Under the pieces are notes generated by a model. That model had not been told where the DNA came from and searched no databases. It saw only the letters and a program-made list of their open reading frames with translations. Of a stretch of 64,000 nt of DNA, positions 15,433 to 24,300 are shown in pieces (the stretch's first letter is position 1; each line of letters opens with the position of its first letter). Origin of the DNA: Paracoccaceae bacterium (GTDB lineage: Bacteria > Pseudomonadota > Alphaproteobacteria > Rhodobacterales > Rhodobacteraceae); NCBI GenBank assembly GCA_030148005.1, contig JASBUI010000019.1:1-64000 (forward strand), given 5' to 3'. The position numbers and the translations under genes were made by a program.

Positions 15433-16328
15433 GTTGGCTGATCCCGCTGATCGCCCTTATCGGCGCGATCTACCTTTTGGCGGTCATCGAAGGGTGGAGC
15501 CTTGGCGGTGCTTTCAGCCTTGCCCGCCCTGCCCGCGCGGCGCTGGCGATGATCGGTCAGGAAAGCACCAAGACGCGAAAATCAGACGCCCTGTTCTATC
15601 AGGCCGGGCCGGTTCTTTTGCTGGTCGCAGGGGTTCTGGCGGTGGCGGTGATCCCGCTTGCGCCAGACATCATCCTTGCCGATATGGCGACCGGGGCGCT
15701 TTTTCTGAACGCGGCGCTGGCCTATGTGCTGGTTGCGCTGATCATGGCCGGATGGGGGCCGAACGGCGCATATGCGATGATCGGCGGCTGGCGCTTTCTG
15801 GGACAGTTCCTTGGCTATGCGATGCTGATTGTGATGCCCATCACGGCCGTTGCGATGCGCGCAGAGTCGCTGATGACAACACAGATCGTGACCTCGCAAG
15901 CCGGGCTTTGGAACGTCTTTTATCAGCCGCTGGGTTTTGTGCTGTTCATGATCGCAGCGCAGGCGCTGATCTTTCTGCCGCCGCTTGATTTGCCCGTCGC
16001 TCCGGGTGAGCTTGCTGGCGGGGTCGAGGCAGAGTACTCGGGCCCGCAGCTTTTGGTGTTCCGGCTGGCGCGGTTTGTCATCATCCTTGCGCTGGCGGGC
16101 GCGGCCACAACTTTCTATTTTGGCGGGTGGCTGGGCCCGGTTCTGCCCGATTGGGTCTGGAGCGGACTAAAAACGATGATCATCGCCGCCGCGATGCTGA
16201 GCGTCGGGCGATTTCTGCCGCGCCTTCGCGAAGAGAGGTTTCTGGCGCTTTGCTGGAAACTGGGTATCCCCCTGTCGCTGATCAACATTCTTGTCGTCGG
16301 CGTTCTGGTTCTGGTGGTCCCGGTATGA
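15429..16328 (+). CDS. nuoH: Complex-I-like subunit NuoH homologue
   Basis: A 299-residue membrane protein, shorter than usual NuoH (about 320-345). The start at 15429 overlaps the preceding stop; 15414 is also in frame but inside the fusion gene. NuoH landmarks remain: IMAGWGPNGAYAMIGGWRF, WNVFYQPLGFVLFMIAAQAL, EYSGPQLLVFRLARF and the C-terminal RLREERFLALCWKLGIPLSL. Positions linked to the quinone site are altered. The canonical ERR-to-RxGPN loop reads EGW and ARPARA, the SYE glutamate is GYA, and the PFD-x-PEAEQE loop is PLDLPVAPGE. It probably anchors the fusion protein to the antiporter-like subunits. Confidence 0.88.
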   Translation: MSWLIPLIALIGAIYLLAVIEGWSLGGAFSLARPARAALAMIGQESTKTRKSDALFYQAGPVLLLVAGVLAVAVIPLAPDIILADMATGALFLNAALAYVLVALIMAGWGPNGAYAMIGGWRFLGQFLGYAMLIVMPITAVAMRAESLMTTQIVTSQAGLWNVFYQPLGFVLFMIAAQALIFLPPLDLPVAPGELAGGVEAEYSGPQLLVFRLARFVIILALAGAATTFYFGGWLGPVLPDWVWSGLKTMIIAAAMLSVGRFLPRLREERFLALCWKLGIPLSLINILVVGVLVLVVPV

Positions 16329-16861
16329 GCGCGCAACTTGCCTTTCTCGCCTTCTTTGGCGCTGCTGCACTTTGGTTTGCGGTTGTCGTGTTTCGCACCC
16401 ATTCGATGGTGCGCTCTGCGCTGGCGTTGCTTTTCTCGCAAACGGCGGTTGGGGCGATGTTTCTGGTGATGCAGGCCGAGTTTCTGGGCGTTCTTCAGAT
16501 CATGATGATGGCAACCGAGATGAGCGTGATGGCGATCTTCATGGTGATGTTCATGATGGACCCCGGCGGGCTTGGCGCGATGGAGATGACGCATCAGAAA
16601 AAGCGGTCTCTTTGGGCCGGGGGGCTGGCGCTAATCGCGGCGCTTGGGGTGTCCTGGCTGGGAAACTGGGGGCCGGTCGCTACCCAGCTTGCCCTTCCCG
16701 CGCGCCAGACGGAACTGTTAGGGATCGAGCTTTTGGGCCGCTCGATGCTGATCTTTGAAAGCGCGGGGCTAACCATTCTGACAGCGATGATCGCGGCAAC
16801 CATGGTGGCGATCACGCCGCTAGAAGATGAGCCCAAGAAAGAACGCCACCATGGTCATTGA
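16325..16861 (+). CDS. nuoJ: Complex-I-like subunit NuoJ homologue
   Basis: A 178-residue protein with five hydrophobic segments, starting at the ATG at 16325 that overlaps the nuoH stop. The region AEFLGVLQIMMMATEMSVMA aligns with the NuoJ third helix, which in standard complex I contains a conserved Tyr and Gly in a pi-bulge (YAGAIVVL). Here these read MATEMSVM, introducing a Glu into the membrane. The C-terminus ends in a His-rich tail (ERHHGH). It is expected in the proton-path interior of the membrane arm. It overlaps nuoK by 11 bases. Confidence 0.85.
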   Translation: MSAQLAFLAFFGAAALWFAVVVFRTHSMVRSALALLFSQTAVGAMFLVMQAEFLGVLQIMMMATEMSVMAIFMVMFMMDPGGLGAMEMTHQKKRSLWAGGLALIAALGVSWLGNWGPVATQLALPARQTELLGIELLGRSMLIFESAGLTILTAMIAATMVAITPLEDEPKKERHHGH

Positions 16862-17162
16862 ACTTCTTCTGGCACTTGGTATCGGGGCGGGCCTTTTCGG
16901 GGTCGGCCTTTATGGCGCCCTTAGCCAGACCAACCTTGTGATGATCATGATGGGGGTCGAGTTGATGCTGGCGGCGGCGCTTGTGAACCTTGTCGCCTTC
17001 TGGCGCTATCTGCATCCAGAGGCGATGTCGGGCCAGATGTTCGTGCTGATCGTGATGACGGTCATGGCCGTTGAAATGGCCGTGGGCTTTGGGGTGGCAA
17101 TTGCGCGGTTCCGCTCTCGGGGCTCTGTCGAGATGGAAGAAGCGCGGGAGCTGAAGGGATGA
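16851..17162 (+). CDS. nuoK: Complex-I-like subunit NuoK homologue
   Basis: A 103-residue protein with three membrane helices. Both membrane glutamates known to matter for proton transfer in NuoK are present: one in LVMIMMGVELMLAAALVN (second helix) and one in VMAVEMAVGFGVAI (third helix). The ATG at 16851 lies within the end of nuoJ; the in-frame start at 16827 would extend into polar NuoJ tail sequence and is unlikely. The cytoplasmic tail ends SVEMEEARELKG. Confidence 0.9.
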   Translation: MVIELLLALGIGAGLFGVGLYGALSQTNLVMIMMGVELMLAAALVNLVAFWRYLHPEAMSGQMFVLIVMTVMAVEMAVGFGVAIARFRSRGSVEMEEARELKG

Positions 17163-18979
17163 GCCTGATTGCCCTGACGCTTGCGGCCCCATTGGTTGCC
17201 GCCGGCCTGATCGCCGCCTTTGGCCGCTTGGCGGCGGCCCTGGCTCTTGGCGCGGCGGCCCTTGGGGCCTTGGCATCCCTTGGCCTTTTGGCCGGGGCCG
17301 CCCAACCCCAAACCGCAGTACTGACGCTGCCGGGGCTGCCCGGTTATCCGCTGATCCTGCAGGCGGCACCGATTAACGCGCTTTTGTCGGCCCTTGTGTC
17401 GGTCGTTGCTGGCTTCGTTCTGATCTACGCGGTTGGCTATATGCGCGGCGATCCGCAAAAATCGCGGTTCTTTGCAACCATGCTGGTCTTTGTTGCCGCG
17501 ATGCAGGCGTTGGTTCTTGCTGGCGACTGGATCACGCTTCTTGCCGCGTGGGAGCTGATTGGCTTTTCAAGCTATCTGCTGATCGGGTTCTGGCATGAGC
17601 GCAAAGAGGTGCCAGCGGCGGCGGCGCGCGCCTTTATCTACACACGCTCGGCTGATCTGGGCCTTTACATCGCGGTCTTCATCCTGATCGGCGCAGCCGG
17701 GTCCAGCCGCATCGATGCGGCACTGGATGTCACGGGCATGCCCGCAGTTCTGGCCGCCTTCGGGCTGTTGGCCGCGGCGGCGGGTAAGTCGGCGCAGGTT
17801 CCGATGCAGGACTGGTTGCAGCGCGCGATGGCGGGGCCAACGCCGGTTTCAGCGCTTTTGCATTCAGCGACGCTTGTTGCGGCAGGGGCGATCCTATTGA
17901 TCCGCGCCGCGCCAATGCTTCCCCCATCGGGCCTTGTCGCCGTGGGGGTCGTTGGCGGCGTTACAACAGTGATCGGCGGCCTGATGGCGCTGGCCGAGCG
18001 GGATCTGAAACGGCTCTTGGCCGCTTCAACGTCAAGCCAGTATGGCTTGATGCTGGTGGCGGTCGGCGCGGGCGTTCCCATTGCGGCGGTTCTGCATCTG
18101 GTTGCCCATGCCGTCATCAAAAGCACCCTTTTTCTGGGCGCGGGCGTGTTTCAACATGACCAAAGCAGCACGGCGATGGACCGGCTGAAGGGTGCGGGCC
18201 GGGCAAGGCCGCGCATTTTTGCAGGCTTTGCTGTGGCCGCGCTGGCGCTGGCGGGAATTCCGCCGCTTGCGGGGTTCTTTTCCAAGGACGCCGTCATCGC
18301 CGCATCGCTTTCCGCGCCGGGATTTTGGTGGCTGGCGCCCTTTGCTCTGGCTGGCACCTTGCTGACCGGCGCTTATATGGCGCGAGCCCTGAAGGTGCTT
18401 TGGGGGTCTGAAGCGCCCGTCGCAAAGGAGGCAGGCAGCGCCCTTTGGATGGGCGCCGGGTTTGGCGGGCTTGCGGTTCTGGCGGCAACATTGGGATTTT
18501 CCTTTGGCGGGATCGAGCGGCTTTTGGCCAGCGAGATTGCAACCGGCGTTCTGGCACCGCTTCTGGGGCTGGGGTTTGCACTGACCGGGCTGGCACTTGG
18601 CTGGGCATTTGCCGCTGAGGCCCTTTTGGGCCGGCTGCACGGCTGGGCCAGCGCGGGGTTTGAGGTTGCAGGTGGCATGGATGCGATGATCCTCGCCCCC
18701 ACGCTGAGACTGGCGCATCTTTGCAATGGGCTGGACCGGCGCCTTTACAGCGCGGCGCTTGGCGCGGCGCGGCGGACGGATCGTTTGGGCGTTCTGGGAC
18801 AGCGCAGCGATAGTGAGGCCATCGACCGCTCTATCAGCGTGCTGGTCCGCCGCACCATTGCCGCCGGCGGCACGGTTCGGCGCCTGCAATCGGGCCTGAT
18901 CCACCGACAGCTTGCGCTGACCGTTCTGGGCATTGCCCTGCTTCTTGCCCTTCTTTTGACCGCACGACTTATTTCGTAA
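17159..18979 (+). CDS. nuoL: Complex-I-like antiporter subunit NuoL homologue
   Basis: A 606-residue antiporter-like subunit. The proton-path residues are kept: Glu in AAWELIGFSSYLLIGFW (near residue 132), Lys in GKSAQVPMQDWLQRAMAGPT (near 212), a Lys in AHAVIKSTLFL (near 320), and Lys in IPPLAGFFSKDAVI (near 377). The C-terminal region (about 540-606) retains an amphipathic stretch and a final helix, consistent with a lateral helix. The ATG at 17159 overlaps the nuoK stop. In complex I this is the distal pump; the intact residues argue that the complex still moves protons or another cation. Confidence 0.93.
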   Translation: MSLIALTLAAPLVAAGLIAAFGRLAAALALGAAALGALASLGLLAGAAQPQTAVLTLPGLPGYPLILQAAPINALLSALVSVVAGFVLIYAVGYMRGDPQKSRFFATMLVFVAAMQALVLAGDWITLLAAWELIGFSSYLLIGFWHERKEVPAAAARAFIYTRSADLGLYIAVFILIGAAGSSRIDAALDVTGMPAVLAAFGLLAAAAGKSAQVPMQDWLQRAMAGPTPVSALLHSATLVAAGAILLIRAAPMLPPSGLVAVGVVGGVTTVIGGLMALAERDLKRLLAASTSSQYGLMLVAVGAGVPIAAVLHLVAHAVIKSTLFLGAGVFQHDQSSTAMDRLKGAGRARPRIFAGFAVAALALAGIPPLAGFFSKDAVIAASLSAPGFWWLAPFALAGTLLTGAYMARALKVLWGSEAPVAKEAGSALWMGAGFGGLAVLAATLGFSFGGIERLLASEIATGVLAPLLGLGFALTGLALGWAFAAEALLGRLHGWASAGFEVAGGMDAMILAPTLRLAHLCNGLDRRLYSAALGAARRTDRLGVLGQRSDSEAIDRSISVLVRRTIAAGGTVRRLQSGLIHRQLALTVLGIALLLALLLTARLIS

Positions 18980-18988
18980 GGACCGCTT

Positions 18989-20452
18989 ATGGCCAGCCTG
19001 CCCCTTTTGACACTCGCAACTTTCCTGCCGCTTCTTGGCGGGCTTTTGTTGATGGCCTTTGCCGGGCGCAGCACGCGGGCCGCGCATATGATATCCGTTG
19101 CCACGACGGGCCTTGTCCTGATGATCACCCTTGGCATCTGGGAGCGCGGCACGCTGCCCGGCGCTTTTGCCCAGGTGGAAGAGGTCACATGGATCCCGTC
19201 CATTGATGCTGCCTTTCGGCTTGGCGTTGACGGGCTTAGCCTTCCGCTGATCCTGCTGACGGCCGTGCTTTTCTTTCTCGCCGCGATCTACAGCATGCGC
19301 CTAAGCGACCGCGCGCCGACCTTTGTTGTTCTGCTTCTGATGCTTGAAACCGCGGCCTTGGGCACTTTCGCGGCCCTTGATGGTCTGCTGTTCTATGTTT
19401 TTTTCGAGGTTTCTCTGGTTTCGATGTATTTCATGATCACCGGCTGGGGCCACGAGGATCGGCAGCGCGCGGGCCTGATGTTCTTTCTTTACACCCTTCT
19501 GGGAAGCCTGCCGCTGCTACTGGCCATCCTTGGCCTTTACATCGCAAGCGGGACCTTCGACATGCGGGCGTGGATCGACGCGCCGCCGCTGGCCGGGCTT
19601 GGCGCGATGCTTGCGCTTGCCGCGATGCTGTTCACCTTTGCCGTCAAGATCCCATCCTTTCCGGTTCACACATGGCTGCCTGCGGCCCATGTCGAGGCGC
19701 CCACAGTGGGAAGCGTCATTCTGGCCGGTGTGATGCTGAAATTCGGGACATACGGGCTTATACGCTTTGCGCTTCAGATGACGCCCGAGGCCTTTGCAAA
19801 GGCGGGCACCCTGATCCTGATCTTCGGCGTTTTAAGCGCGGTCTACGGCGCGCTTGTGGCCCTTGCGCAAAGCGATCTGAAAAGGATGGTGGCTTACACG
19901 TCCGTCAACCACATGGGCTATGTGATCATGGGCGTGGCCGTTGCGGGCATGACAATGGACAGCAACATGCGCGCCGTGGCTTTGGACGGCGCAACGCTTC
20001 AGATGGTCAGCCATGGCCTTGTTACCGGCGCTCTCTTTTTTCTGGTCGGCATGCTTTATGAGCGCGCGGGCACCCGCGAAATGGGTGACTTTGGCGGGCT
20101 CCTTGGGCGCCTGCCATGGCTTGGCTGGGCCTATATCCTTTCCGCCTTTGCTTCGCTTGGCCTGCCGGGGCTTGCGCATTTCCCCGCCGAGTTCCAGATC
20201 TTCCTCGCAACGCTCAACATTCAGCCATGGGCCACGCTGGCGATCGTCGCCATTGCGATCACCGCTGGTCTTTACCTGCGCTCTATCGCAAGTGTCTTTC
20301 TGGGCACGCCCCGCGACAGATGGGCGGCCATGGCCGATCTGGACGGGCAAGAACGTCTGGTCATCATTGCCCTTCTGGTGATGATTGCCGCCATCGGACT
20401 TGCCCCCGGCATACTTCTTGATGTCATCCACGCGACGACGGCGGCCATGTAA
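18989..20452 (+). CDS. nuoM: Complex-I-like antiporter subunit NuoM homologue
   Basis: A 487-residue antiporter-like membrane protein. Conserved functional positions are seen: Glu in FFEVSLVSMYFMITGWG (near residue 138), Lys in VKIPSFPVHTWLPAAHVEAP (near 220), SDLKRMVAYTSVNHMGYV (near 295), and a C-terminal Glu in HFPAEFQIF (near 395). It starts 9 bases after nuoL, with AAGGA upstream. It is expected to act as the middle proton channel of the membrane arm. The last base of the stop is the first base of nuoN. Confidence 0.94.
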   Translation: MASLPLLTLATFLPLLGGLLLMAFAGRSTRAAHMISVATTGLVLMITLGIWERGTLPGAFAQVEEVTWIPSIDAAFRLGVDGLSLPLILLTAVLFFLAAIYSMRLSDRAPTFVVLLLMLETAALGTFAALDGLLFYVFFEVSLVSMYFMITGWGHEDRQRAGLMFFLYTLLGSLPLLLAILGLYIASGTFDMRAWIDAPPLAGLGAMLALAAMLFTFAVKIPSFPVHTWLPAAHVEAPTVGSVILAGVMLKFGTYGLIRFALQMTPEAFAKAGTLILIFGVLSAVYGALVALAQSDLKRMVAYTSVNHMGYVIMGVAVAGMTMDSNMRAVALDGATLQMVSHGLVTGALFFLVGMLYERAGTREMGDFGGLLGRLPWLGWAYILSAFASLGLPGLAHFPAEFQIFLATLNIQPWATLAIVAIAITAGLYLRSIASVFLGTPRDRWAAMADLDGQERLVIIALLVMIAAIGLAPGILLDVIHATTAAM

Positions 20453-21819
20453 TGGATATGGCGCACAACCTTTCCCTTCTCTTTCCAGAGATGTCGTTGG
20501 CCTTGGCCGCATTTATGATGCTGGTGGCCGAGATGCTCAGGTCGCCGCGCCTTGCCCTTGCGATCGGGCTTATCGGTCTGGGCGCGGCAACGGCGCTGAC
20601 CCTTCAGGTCCTTGGCGCCGATACATCGGTCTTTGGCGGAACTTACAGGGTCGACTTTCTAAGCGGCTGGGCCAAACTGGTGCTTTTGCCGGGCACGGCG
20701 CTGGCGCTTTTGCTGGTGCGCTCGGAACTGGCCGGACGCCCGCGAGAGGGCAGCGTCTATTCCCTGATGGTTCTGGTCACGCTTGGCGCGCTGATGCTGT
20801 CGGGCGCAGGCGACATGATGCTTTTGGTTCTGGGCGTTGTTCTGACCGGGCTGGGCTCTTTTGCGCTGGTCGCCTTTCCGCGCGATGATGCCGCGACCGA
20901 GGCGGCGATGAAGTACCTTGTCTTTGGCTCGGTCACCGGCGCCATCATGATCTATGGGCTGACCTTCTGGTTCGGCGGCGCGGGTACGACGCTGACCAGC
21001 GCGCTGGCCGGGCTTGACCAAAGCCCGCTGATAGCCATTGCCGGGCTGATCGCGGTGATCGTCGGGCTTGGGTACAAGGCGGCCGTGTTTCCGTTTCACT
21101 TCTGGGCGCCCGACGCCTATCAGGGTGCGCCGGTTTCGGTTGCGGCCTATCTTTCGGTCATCACCAAACTCGCCGCCTTCTTCGCACTGGCCCAGACCCT
21201 GCGCGATCTGCCGCAAAACAGCGGCTGGCCTCTGGCCATCGCCGCGCTTTCGGCCCTGACGATGATCTTCGGCTATCTGGCGGCCCTTGTGCAGAACCAG
21301 ATGGTCAGGCTGATCGCCTATTCGTCCATCGCCCAGTCGGGTTACCTGCTGCTTGGTATCGTGGCTGTCGGCTCTGGCGCCTTGGCGCTGCCGTCACTGG
21401 TGGTGTTCGCAGGCGCCTATATCGCGATGAACCTTGGCGCTTTTGCGGTGATCATGATTGCAGGGCGCGAACTTAGGGATTTTGCTGGGCTTGGCCGGCA
21501 AGCGCCGCTTATCGGGCTGGCCATGCTGATCTACCTTTTGTCACTGACCGGCATTCCGCCGCTCTTTGGCTTTATCGGCAAGGCCTATCTTTTTGCCGCC
21601 GCGATGGATGCGGGATACCTTTGGCTGGCCGTCGTTGCCATCATCGGAAGCGTTCTGGCCCTCGCCGCCTACCTGCGGATCATTGCCGAGATGTACAAGC
21701 CGATCCCTGCAGATGCACGCACCCTGCCCCGGCCGGATGCGGCCCTTTTCCTGGTTCTTGCCGCAACGCTGGCCGCGACCCTTTTCATGGGCCTTTTCGT
21801 CAGCATCCTTCCCGGCTGA
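20452..21819 (+). CDS. nuoN: Complex-I-like antiporter subunit NuoN homologue
   Basis: A 455-residue antiporter-like subunit. Lysines for proton transfer are kept in LGYKAAVFPFHFWAPDAYQG (near residue 208), AYLSVITKLAAFFAL (near 240) and GIPPLFGFIGKAYLF (near 375). It is expected to sit next to NuoK as the proximal channel. The start at 20452 overlaps the nuoM stop by one base; a second ATG two codons later is also possible. This is the last gene of the nuo-like operon, which thus contains A, the B/D-like fusion, H, J, K, L, M and N only. Confidence 0.93.
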   Translation: MDMAHNLSLLFPEMSLALAAFMMLVAEMLRSPRLALAIGLIGLGAATALTLQVLGADTSVFGGTYRVDFLSGWAKLVLLPGTALALLLVRSELAGRPREGSVYSLMVLVTLGALMLSGAGDMMLLVLGVVLTGLGSFALVAFPRDDAATEAAMKYLVFGSVTGAIMIYGLTFWFGGAGTTLTSALAGLDQSPLIAIAGLIAVIVGLGYKAAVFPFHFWAPDAYQGAPVSVAAYLSVITKLAAFFALAQTLRDLPQNSGWPLAIAALSALTMIFGYLAALVQNQMVRLIAYSSIAQSGYLLLGIVAVGSGALALPSLVVFAGAYIAMNLGAFAVIMIAGRELRDFAGLGRQAPLIGLAMLIYLLSLTGIPPLFGFIGKAYLFAAAMDAGYLWLAVVAIIGSVLALAAYLRIIAEMYKPIPADARTLPRPDAALFLVLAATLAATLFMGLFVSILPG

Positions 21820-21836
21820 TCAAACCTTTGGAAACG

Positions 21837-21866
21837 AAAAAGGGCCCGCGAAATGCGGACCCCTTA
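21837..21866 (-). terminator. Rho-independent terminator of rplM-rpsI
   Basis: On the minus strand an AAGGGGTCCGC arm pairs imperfectly with GCGGGCCCTT around a short loop and runs into TTTTT (complement of 21837-21841). It starts about 35 bases after the rpsI stop. In the other direction it could also help end the nuoN transcript. Confidence 0.7.
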
Positions 21867-21899
21867 AATTCTGTCGCAAAAGCCGAAGCTTGCCGCGAA

Positions 21900-22388
21900 T
21901 TAACGCTTGGAGAACTGGAAGCTCTTACGGGCCTTGGCGCGACCGAACTTCTTACGCTCAACAACGCGGCTGTCGCGTGTCAGGAAGCCTGCGGCTTTCA
22001 GTGCACCGCGCAGCGAGGGTTCGTAAAGCTGCAGCGCTTTGGAGATGCCGTGCTTGACCGCACCGGCCTGACCTGACAGGCCGCCGCCCTTGACGGTCGC
22101 CATGACGTCAAACTCGCCATCAACACCGGCAACGGTGAAGGGCTGACGCAGGATCATCTGCAGAACGGGGCGCGCAAAGTAGACGCTCATCTCTTTGCCG
22201 TTGACCGTGACCTTGCCCGAGCCGGGCTTGATCCAGACGCGTGCGACCGCGTCCTTACGCTTGCCCGTGGCGTAAGAGCGACCCAGCGCATCGCGCTGTG
22301 GCTCTGCCGGGGTCATTGTTTCGACAACTGCGGGCGTGCCTTCGGCAACCGCGTCCAGTTCGTCCAACGATTTGATCTCTTCGGCCAT
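21900..22388 (-). CDS. rpsI: 30S ribosomal protein S9
   Basis: A 162-residue S9 protein with the alphaproteobacterial acidic N-terminal extension of about 35 residues before the core. Core motifs: [54 protein letters not shown] and the basic C-terminus [17 protein letters not shown] that reaches toward the decoding P site. It follows rplM by two bases, the universal rplM-rpsI order. Confidence 0.97.
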   Translation of the reverse strand: MAEEIKSLDELDAVAEGTPAVVETMTPAEPQRDALGRSYATGKRKDAVARVWIKPGSGKVTVNGKEMSVYFARPVLQMILRQPFTVAGVDGEFDVMATVKGGGLSGQAGAVKHGISKALQLYEPSLRGALKAAGFLTRDSRVVERKKFGRAKARKSFQFSKR

Positions 22389-22390
22389 GC

Positions 22391-22849
22391 TCAGGTCCTC
22401 GTATTCTTGGAGTTCATGGACTTAACGTCCAGAACTTCGGGCTTTTGCGCTTCATGGCCATGCTCGGCCCCCGCATAAACCCGCAGGTTTGTCATCTGCT
22501 GACGGCTCAGACGGTTGCCCGGAAGCATCCGCTTGACGGCCTGCGTGACAACGCGCTCGGGGTGGTTGCCTTCCAGGATCTGGCCGGTCGTGCGTGACTT
22601 GATGCCGCCCGGATAGCCGGTGTGCCAATAGTTCGGCTTGTCGCGCTTGTTTCCGGTCAGCTGAATCTTGTCGGCATTGATGACGATCACGTTGTCACCC
22701 ATGTCCATCGAAGGCGTGAAGGACGCCTTGTGCTTGCCGCGCAGGCGCGTGGCCACAATCGCAGCAAGACGGCCCAGAACAACGCCTTCGGCGTCGATCA
22801 GGATCCATTTCTTGTCAATATCGGCCGGAGTGGCCGTGAAGGTTTTCAT
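22391..22849 (-). CDS. rplM: 50S ribosomal protein L13
   Basis: A 152-residue L13 starting [15 protein letters not shown] at 22849, preceded by TAGGGTG; an in-frame GTG three codons upstream is less likely. Motifs include [29 protein letters not shown] and [12 protein letters not shown]. It is a core 23S rRNA-binding protein needed early in large-subunit assembly. The promoter lies about 45 bases upstream. Confidence 0.97.
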   Translation of the reverse strand: MKTFTATPADIDKKWILIDAEGVVLGRLAAIVATRLRGKHKASFTPSMDMGDNVIVINADKIQLTGNKRDKPNYWHTGYPGGIKSRTTGQILEGNHPERVVTQAVKRMLPGNRLSRQQMTNLRVYAGAEHGHEAQKPEVLDVKSMNSKNTRT

Positions 22850-22890
22850 ATCATGCACCCTAAGATCGGTGGTGGTTATTACAGGGGCTG

Positions 22891-22919
22891 CTTATCAACC
22901 CCTGCCGCCACACAGTCAA
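22891..22919 (-). promoter_or_regulatory. Promoter of rplM-rpsI
   Basis: Minus-strand TTGACT (complement of 22914-22919) and GATAAG (complement of 22891-22896) are separated by exactly 17 bases, about 45 bases before the rplM ATG. The same two hexamers with the same spacing precede rplU, which strengthens both calls. Confidence 0.65.
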
Positions 22920-22997
22920 GCGCCATCAGAAAGCTTTAAGTGTTGTATTTCAATGGGTTGCAAAATAGGTATTATTTTACCCCATTAAAACCAGCCC

Positions 22998-23729
22998 TCA
23001 AGCCACCCTCTGCCGCCGAAGCCGCCACGTCTGCCATGAGGCGGTCATCTGCATCCCCAGAACAAGCGCGACAAGGATAACGAAGGGCCATTGCAGTTGG
23101 TTGGGCTCAGGCACGCTTCGGTGGAAATCAAGGAAATGGATAAACAGAAAATAGGCGGTATGCGCCACGATCAGCGCCCAGAGAACATAGGCGCCCTGCT
23201 GGAAGTACTTCCAAACCGCCATTCCGAACCAGCGCTGAGACATGTCATTTGAGGTCAGCGCCAGGCCAAGCCCATAAAGCAGCGCCAAAATGCCAATGAC
23301 GTTGCCAAGCGCAAAGCCCTTGTCAAACATGACGTACCGCAGCAGCCCCGGGTGCATCTCCAGACCAAAAAGGCGCTGCCACTCAAGATCGACCCAGCCA
23401 AACAGGATGAAGCCGCCGTGCACGACCGCCGCCAGAAACCCCCAGACCCCAAACTCGCGCCGCCAGGCAAGGGCTGACGCCGCCGGGCGCCAAAGGCGTG
23501 ACAGGGGGCCCATCATCATCACCACCGCGATCAGCACCAGCGAGGCATCACCAAAGGCGCGGTTCCAGCGATGCATTGGCGACCATTCGGGGCGCAGCAT
23601 CCCAAAGCCGACAACCACAAGCGCCGCGATACCCAGCGAGGCCAGATGCCGAAAGCGCCAGTCGCCCAGCACCGCCCTTGGAGAAAATCTGTTCCTTTGC
23701 CCTGCGCGCATCGCCCTGCCCCTTGCCAT
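22998..23729 (-). CDS. Ferric reductase-like haem-binding membrane protein
   Basis: A 243-residue protein with about six membrane helices. The layout fits the ferric-reductase-like transmembrane domain (MsrQ/YedZ type): MMGPLSRLW, AWRREFGVWGFLAAVVHGGF with a His, NDMSQRWFGMAVWKYFQQGAYVLW and LIVAHTAYFLFIH with a further His likely to bind haem b. MsrQ normally sits beside msrP, which is not visible here, so a different partner is possible. It reads in the same direction as rplM but lies upstream of that operon's promoter. Confidence 0.75.
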   Translation of the reverse strand: MARGRAMRAGQRNRFSPRAVLGDWRFRHLASLGIAALVVVGFGMLRPEWSPMHRWNRAFGDASLVLIAVVMMMGPLSRLWRPAASALAWRREFGVWGFLAAVVHGGFILFGWVDLEWQRLFGLEMHPGLLRYVMFDKGFALGNVIGILALLYGLGLALTSNDMSQRWFGMAVWKYFQQGAYVLWALIVAHTAYFLFIHFLDFHRSVPEPNQLQWPFVILVALVLGMQMTASWQTWRLRRQRVA

Positions 23730-23810
23730 GTTCCTGAAATGACTTGTGGCAGCCTCACCCGCGGGGCGAAAAAACTCAATCGCTTGCAGATAACATCGAG
23801 GTTATCGCGC

Positions 23811-24242
23811 CTACCCCGCCTTGCGTGCAGGGGGGATCGAATAGGTCATTGATGCGCGTGCTGCAGGCTCTGCCGCCCCTTCGGAAAACATCATGACATC
23901 GGCAACCACCAGAACCCGGCCCTTTTTAAGGATCCTTGCCTCGGCCAGAATATCAGCGCCCTTCACCGGCTTGCGCATGAAATCAATGTTGCAGCTTGTC
24001 GTGACGGTCAGCGCCTCTGGCCCGATCAGCGACAGTGTCGCGAGGTAGACAGAGACATCCGCAAGGGCGAACAATGACGGGCCTGACACGGTCGCACCGG
24101 GCCGAAGATGGCGCTCTTGGACTTTCAGGCGCACGCTGATGCTTCCCGGCGATAGCGCCTCTATCGCGTACTCGTCTGAAACTTGGGGAAATTCGCGGGC
24201 CAGAAACTCTTCCAGCTCGCCGATCGTCATCTTCAATTCCAT
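23811..24242 (-). CDS. PaaI-family hotdog-fold thioesterase
   Basis: A 143-residue hotdog-fold protein starting MELKMTIGEL at 24242. The region HLRPGATVSGPSLFALADVSVYLA matches the PaaI/ACOT13 helix with the catalytic Asp of the GxxxxxAD type, and TTSCNIDFMRKPVKGADI matches the central strands. These enzymes hydrolyse acyl-CoA thioesters. The longer in-frame extension overlaps the divergent enoyl-CoA hydratase promoter and is rejected. Divergent from an enoyl-CoA hydratase-like gene 58 bases away, consistent with acyl-CoA metabolism. Confidence 0.87.
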   Translation of the reverse strand: MELKMTIGELEEFLAREFPQVSDEYAIEALSPGSISVRLKVQERHLRPGATVSGPSLFALADVSVYLATLSLIGPEALTVTTSCNIDFMRKPVKGADILAEARILKKGRVLVVADVMMFSEGAAEPAARASMTYSIPPARKAG

Positions 24243-24300
24243 GTCTTTTCCTCTTGCGCCGTCCCGCCTAGACTTGGCGCAACATAACTTCGAGGGCAAG

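Noticed and set aside
18032-19087. Long minus-strand frame opposite nuoL
   Set aside because: Composition is Arg/Lys/Gln-rich as expected for the complement of a hydrophobic gene; nuoL is clearly real.
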